Shown: piece after piece, positions 6,087-8,113 of the stretch
Numbering within the stretch: position 1 is the first letter of the stretch
Layout: every line of letters starts with the position of its first letter
Assembly: GCA_038230695.1 (NCBI GenBank)
Contig: JBBRMT010000219.1
Coordinates: forward strand, 1 to 8,113
Length of the DNA stretch: 8,113 bases
Direction: 5' to 3'
DNA from: QHBQ01 sp038230695
GTDB lineage: Bacteria; Chloroflexota; Chloroflexia; QHBQ01
Program-made: the position numbers and the translations under genes
The notes under the pieces: model-generated
Database searches by the model: none
What the model was told of the DNA's origin: nothing
Seen by the model: only the letters and a program-made list of their open reading frames with translations

Positions 6087-6308
6087 TTAGGCAACAGGGC
6101 GTATGCGATTCGCCCCTACACCAATCCGGCTCCTTTGCATCATCTGAGGCTGTAATATTAGCGCCACCAGTTCGCTGATGTGTACCCGCTGCTGCTCACG
6201 CTGGCTGCTGAGTGTGGTCATCTCATCATCGAGCCTGGCGTAGTCGCTACAGGCTTCAAGTAGAGCGAGTAGGGCCGCCTCTTGCTCCTGTTCCTGAACT
6301 TCGCTCAT
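6087..6308 (-). CDS. N-terminal half of the split gene, ending inside the inserted element
   Basis: This is a 73-codon frame starting MSEVQEQEQEAALLALLEAC. Residues 1-50 belong to the original gene; the last 23, from ILQPQMMQRSRIG on, are encoded by the inserted element and end at its TAA (6087-6089). AAAGGAG at 6312-6318 (minus strand) lies only three bases before the ATG, closer than usual. The upstream Cys-pair protein gene overlaps this start by 53 bp, so translation may be coupled. A truncated product could still be made, but its second half would be replaced by element sequence. Confidence 0.5.
   Translation of the reverse strand: MSEVQEQEQEAALLALLEACSDYARLDDEMTTLSSQREQQRVHISELVALILQPQMMQRSRIGVGANRIRPVA
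6095..6120. repeat. GTAGGGGCG-type partial palindrome inside the element
   Basis: On the minus strand this reads TGTAGGGGCGAATCGC then ATACGCCCTG, with GGGCG/CGCCC arms around a 9-base centre. Similar GTAGGGGCG...CGCCC motifs are, from memory, common interspersed repeats in Chloroflexota and some other phyla. It encodes the GVGANRIRP end of the truncated first half of the split gene. Confidence 0.5.
6145..6157 (-). repeat. Right terminal inverted repeat of the 124-bp element
   Basis: TGAGGCTGTAATA on the plus strand; perfect inverted match to 6034-6046, followed directly by the second TTAG. Confidence 0.85.
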
Positions 6309-6723
6309 TTGCTCCTTTGCCTGCCTTCCGTCGCTCGGCCTGCCTGCGTACCCACGCCAGCGCCTGGTTGCGATAATCGCTGTCGTTAGGATCACGATAG
6401 CGATTGCGCCGCGCCTGGTTAATTATGGCCGCGTTGCGCTGGTGGTTAGCACGCGCCCGGGCGCACTCCTGTTCGCGGTAATCGCCGTTCATCATGTAGC
6501 GCTCGCGTCGCGAGGCGTTGATAATAGGGCCGAACCGCTGCCAGCGGGCCTTCATATAGCTACCGCGGCAGCGCCGACACCAGCTATCCCCTTTGTTGAA
6601 CCCAGCGACCGGCACCCAACGCTCCCCGACGTACTTCTGATGTCCGGGGTTCAGGCACGACCAGGTGCCTGCTGGTGCGTTCCTGCACTCCTCTAGCCAT
6701 GCTCGGTACTCCCTGGCGCTCAT
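6256..6723 (-). CDS. Basic Cys-pair (zinc-ribbon-like) protein with two internal repeats
   Basis: The product is about 155 aa if started at ATG 6723, the start chosen here because AAGG lies about ten bases upstream. The N-terminal half has Cys23 and His28 (WSCLNPGH), then after about 20 residues a CRRC pair (49-52), a plausible zinc-binding knuckle. It is followed by two imperfect repeats of about 33 residues: INASRRERYMMNGDYREQ and INQARRNRYRDPNDSDYRNQ, each with a trailing Arg/Ala-rich helix. This mix of a Cys knuckle and Arg-rich Tyr/Asn repeats is common in phage-borne nucleic-acid-binding and HNH-associated proteins, but no HNH catalytic residues are seen. A strong Shine-Dalgarno and ATG at 6811 in another frame may be the true start (see findings). 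The 3' end overlaps the next gene by 53 bp. Function unknown; DNA or RNA binding is likely. Confidence 0.65.
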   Translation of the reverse strand: MSAREYRAWLEECRNAPAGTWSCLNPGHQKYVGERWVPVAGFNKGDSWCRRCRGSYMKARWQRFGPIINASRRERYMMNGDYREQECARARANHQRNAAIINQARRNRYRDPNDSDYRNQALAWVRRQAERRKAGKGANERSSGTGARGGPTRST

Positions 6724-6817
6724 TCGGCTGCCTTGCGCTAGCTTCACTTCGGACACGCGCCGCACCGATTGCTACGGTGGTGGGTGCCGCCCCGACATAG
6801 CGGCCTCTCATGGTCAG

Positions 6818-6823
6818 CTCCTT
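6818..6823 (-). promoter_or_regulatory. Strong ribosome binding site ahead of an ATG at 6811
   Basis: The minus strand reads AAGGAG, then six bases, then ATG (6809-6811). The frame it opens (MRGRYVGAAPTTVAIG...) is open to 6584 but soon becomes a shadow of the Cys-pair gene. This is either the true start of that gene with a frame change near 6763-6775, or a short leader peptide. Confidence 0.45.
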
Positions 6824-6870
6824 ATGGGTTTCACGGCATGGAACCAACCCACTCTCGCTTTCGTCTGTAG

Positions 6871-6876
6871 TATAAT
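6871..6876 (+). promoter_or_regulatory. -10 box of the lipoprotein promoter
   Basis: A perfect TATAAT lies 22 bases before the lipoprotein ATG, which would put the transcript start near 6883 with a leader of about 15 bases. The -35 position (about 6848-6853, CCCACT) is poor, so an activator or a different sigma factor may be involved. Confidence 0.45.
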
Positions 6877-6897
6877 GGATGCTATAGAGGAGGGATT

Positions 6898-7428
6898 ATG
6901 AAGAAGAATGTTATTGTGCTGGTCGCTGCGCTATGCTTCACCGCGTGCCTGGTGGCCTGCGACAACCTGCCACCGCAACCTATCATCAACTCGGACGATG
7001 CTATTAGGCTCGCCAAGCAGGCCGCCGCCCTGCAGAAGTCACCGCCGCGCCGCGCCGATGAAGGCACAAGCGGTGGCTTCACCATCAACCCTATGGTTTA
7101 CTACTCTTACCCTAACGAGGTTGCGCTATGGCCGGACGCGCCGGGTTCAGTGCAAATACCAGCGGGCGCGCCACTATCCAAGGTTAGTGGTTACGTAGCA
7201 ACAAGGACTACAACCACGATGACCTTGGAAACCAGAGTTGAGCGCGATGCAAGCGGTAGCGGAGTCCTGGTTACCTTCGCTGCTAGCTATCAGGCCGGAA
7301 ATAATAGCACCGCCAGCCATAGCTGGCAGTTTCACGTGGACAGCGCACTGAAAGTCAGCTTCGTCAGTGAAAGTGGTAATGACCTGCCGAAGGTAGTTGA
7401 ACTGGTACTATTAGGCGGTTGGAAGTAG
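6898..7428 (+). CDS. Predicted secreted lipoprotein
   Basis: This 176-aa protein starts with a classical lipoprotein signal: MKK, a hydrophobic stretch (VIVLVAALCFTACL), and the lipobox LVAC with the lipid-accepting Cys at residue 21. A flexible Pro-rich linker follows (DNLPPQP), then INSDDAIRLAKQAAA near 30-45, which loosely recalls the opening helix of PepSY-type domains. The remainder is strand-rich: Thr/Ser-rich segments, SWQFHVDSALKVSFVSE near 143-159, ending GGWK. It should be anchored on the outer face of the membrane. AGGAGG lies four bases before the ATG, and a perfect -10 sits just upstream. It is the only plus-strand host-type gene here, diverging from the minus-strand small genes. 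No specific family is recognised. Confidence 0.8.
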   Translation: MKKNVIVLVAALCFTACLVACDNLPPQPIINSDDAIRLAKQAAALQKSPPRRADEGTSGGFTINPMVYYSYPNEVALWPDAPGSVQIPAGAPLSKVSGYVATRTTTTMTLETRVERDASGSGVLVTFAASYQAGNNSTASHSWQFHVDSALKVSFVSESGNDLPKVVELVLLGGWK

Positions 7429-7545
7429 GAGTTGAGTCTGGTGCCACCCGCCTGGCTGCTCCTCCGCTGTTGCCGTGGGAGTTAGGCGCATGAATGGCGC
7501 AGATGAGGGCGCTTCGTGCAAATTCGACCCTACCTGAGCCGCCAC
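7411..7545 (-). CDS. Possible 44-aa small gene, convergent with the lipoprotein
   Basis: A GTG at 7543-7545 is preceded ten bases upstream by AGGTG (7556-7560), at the 3' end of the larger minus-strand gene. The frame encodes MAAQVGSNLHEAPSSAPFMR and then a Thr/Glu/Gln-rich tail to TAA at 7411. It overlaps the last 18 bases of the lipoprotein gene on the opposite strand. No family or motif is seen. The rest of 7429-7559 holds no other supported gene, and no clear terminator was found between the convergent genes. Confidence 0.25.
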   Translation of the reverse strand: MAAQVGSNLHEAPSSAPFMRLTPTATAEEQPGGWHQTQLLLPTA

Positions 7546-7559
7546 TCTGCGACTTCACC

Positions 7560-8033
7560 TCACCTGCCCCAAGCAATCGCCCGCAGATACTGCTCGATGG
7601 TAATCGCCATCTCCGCCACATCGTGGGCAAACCAGAGGCTGAGATCGGCCAGCGCCCGCCAGGGCAGCCCGCGCAGCAGCCGCATCCCCGCCCTGTAGTC
7701 GAGATCGAAGGTGTAGAGCGTGCCGACACGCCTGGGAGATAGCCAGTAAACATCTAGCTGCGCGCAGTCCAGCGGGATGACCCAGGCACTGTATCCGTAT
7801 GCCCGCCGCACCTTCTTCGCCCCAGGAATGGTCCATGGCGAACTCGTCGCCTGCCCCCATGTTGGCAGGCCGAGCCGGGGTCGTAGGTGCTGATAGAGCG
7901 GGTAAGCATAGGTATCCGCCACCATCCCCAACAGCCGACTGGTAATCAGGAACTCGCAGCTCCCCGCCGCTAGCTCGACCATCTCCAGGTTGCAGGGATA
8001 CGCCCGCTTGAACATTACATCGCGCCCATACAT
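7560..8033 (-). CDS. Unrecognised 157-aa protein
   Basis: It starts at ATG 8033, with ATAGGAG ending seven bases upstream, and begins MYGRDVMFKRAYPCNLEMVE. It is rich in Trp, Tyr, Leu and Arg, with several aromatic positions (SPWTIPG, GYSAWVIP, DVYWLSP, LYTFDLDYRAG, LSLWFAHD). It has no signal peptide or clear membrane segment, and the C-terminal third is probably helical (WRALADLSLWFAHDVAEMAI). No known family is recognised. The upstream gene ends two bases before this start (TAATTATG), so the two are almost certainly one operon and translationally coupled. The compact packing suggests a phage- or plasmid-like cassette. Confidence 0.7.
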   Translation of the reverse strand: MYGRDVMFKRAYPCNLEMVELAAGSCEFLITSRLLGMVADTYAYPLYQHLRPRLGLPTWGQATSSPWTIPGAKKVRRAYGYSAWVIPLDCAQLDVYWLSPRRVGTLYTFDLDYRAGMRLLRGLPWRALADLSLWFAHDVAEMAITIEQYLRAIAWGR

Positions 8034-8035
8034 AA

Positions 8036-8113
8036 TTACACTCCTATGGCTGGTAGCGCCGCCACTACCTTGAGGTACTCCGCGATGGTCAGCTCCAGCC
8101 TCGGCTGGTCACG
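8036..8113 (-). CDS. C-terminal end of an unrecognised gene (partial, runs off the right edge)
   Basis: The last 25 codons read RDQPRLELTIAEYLKVVAAL and then PAIGV before TAA (8036-8038). The sequence looks like a short amphipathic helix and is fully open to the edge. It ends two bases before the next gene's ATG, which makes a tight operon pair. Too little is visible to name it. Confidence 0.6.
   Translation of the reverse strand, partial: RDQPRLELTIAEYLKVVAALPAIGV

Larger units (their letters stand above)
6034..6157. mobile_element. 124-bp MITE-like element with 13-bp perfect inverted ends and TTAG duplication
   Basis: The left end, TATTACAGCCTCA (6034-6046), is the exact reverse complement of the right end, TGAGGCTGTAATA (6145-6157). 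The element is flanked by TTAG on both sides (6030-6033 and 6158-6161). It encodes no transposase. Excision of element plus one TTAG restores a single reading frame across the site, which independently supports these exact borders. TTAG fits the YTAR target of the IS5 group, but the ends do not match the IS5-family element at 835-1698, so that element is probably not its mobiliser. The interior carries a GTAGGGGCG-type partial palindrome (6095-6120). Confidence 0.85.
5842..6308 (-). pseudogene. 112-aa coiled-coil-like gene split by a 124-bp insertion element
   Basis: Two adjacent minus-strand frames (6087-6308 and 5842-6081) are halves of one gene. The first reads naturally to SELVAL and the second reads naturally from LTGTQKLSGF. 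Between them lies an element with 13-bp inverted ends (6034-6157) flanked by TTAG. Deleting the element plus one TTAG, 128 bp in all, joins ...HISELVA-L-TGTQKLSG... in phase. The restored 112-aa protein has an acidic Gln/Glu-rich helical N-terminal half (residues 1-50, with heptad-like leucines). Its C-terminal half contains VELTTPAVI and DQKMLDALLEAAGDP and ends in a basic tail (RIRTARRQTMRAG). Family unknown; small size and packing suggest a phage or plasmid gene. The start ATG at 6308 follows AAAGGAG closely and overlaps the upstream gene by 53 bp. Confidence 0.8.

Noticed and set aside
6811..8100. The 12-base string GGAGCTGACCAT occurs on the minus strand at both about 6810-6821 and about 8083-8094, with vaguely similar downstream peptides (ELTMRGRYVGAAP and ELTIAEYLKVVAAL).
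   Set aside because: Frames and downstream bases do not align well, and one copy is a ribosome binding site while the other is coding. Chance is the simplest explanation.
1..8113. CRISPR arrays, tRNA or rRNA genes.
   Set aside because: No regularly spaced direct repeats, cloverleaf-like segments or conserved rRNA stretches were seen on either strand.

Overview
The window looks like accessory DNA from a large, repeat-rich bacterial genome. The Rhs/YD-repeat protein style, the Yip1-like membrane protein and a short interspersed repeat of the GTAGGGGCG...CGCCC type all recall Chloroflexota, perhaps Ktedonobacteria. That placement is a tentative inference from memory. Nearly all genes lie on the minus strand. 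The exceptions are an insertion sequence, a transposase relic and one lipoprotein gene.

Layout, left to right. 1-48 is the start of a minus-strand gene that leaves the window. 49-425 has no convincing gene; it holds a near-perfect 40-bp palindrome (101-140) and a degraded frame (133-336) with a piece resembling the gene at the left edge. 426-807 (minus) is a small protein with a helical N-terminal part and a Pro/Gln/Asn-rich tail; its reading frame is apparently shifted. 835-1698 is a complete IS5-family insertion sequence with 16-bp inverted repeats and a TAA target duplication. Directly beside it, 1702-1873 is a relic of an IS3-family transposase. 1953-2534 (minus) is a five-helix Yip1-like membrane protein lying directly downstream of the large Rhs gene at 2639-5785 (minus, about 1048 aa). 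The Rhs gene has many YD repeats, a standard Rhs core and a variable C-terminal domain, but no normal N-terminus or start. A near-consensus promoter sits just in front of it.

5842-8113 is a cassette of short, mostly unrecognised minus-strand genes, phage- or plasmid-like in their small size and tight packing. It holds a gene pair reaching the right edge (8036-8113 and 7560-8033), a Cys-pair protein with internal repeats (6256-6723), a small coiled-coil-like gene (5842-6308), and a plus-strand lipoprotein (6898-7428) with its own promoter.

The best single observation is that the 5842-6308 gene is cut in two by a 124-bp element (6034-6157). The element has perfect 13-bp terminal inverted repeats and a TTAG target duplication. 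Removing the element and one TTAG joins the two flanking reading frames in phase into one 112-aa protein. This is a non-autonomous, MITE-like insertion readable from the sequence alone. The second point of interest is the possible toxin-immunity arrangement of the Rhs C-terminal domain and the adjacent membrane protein.
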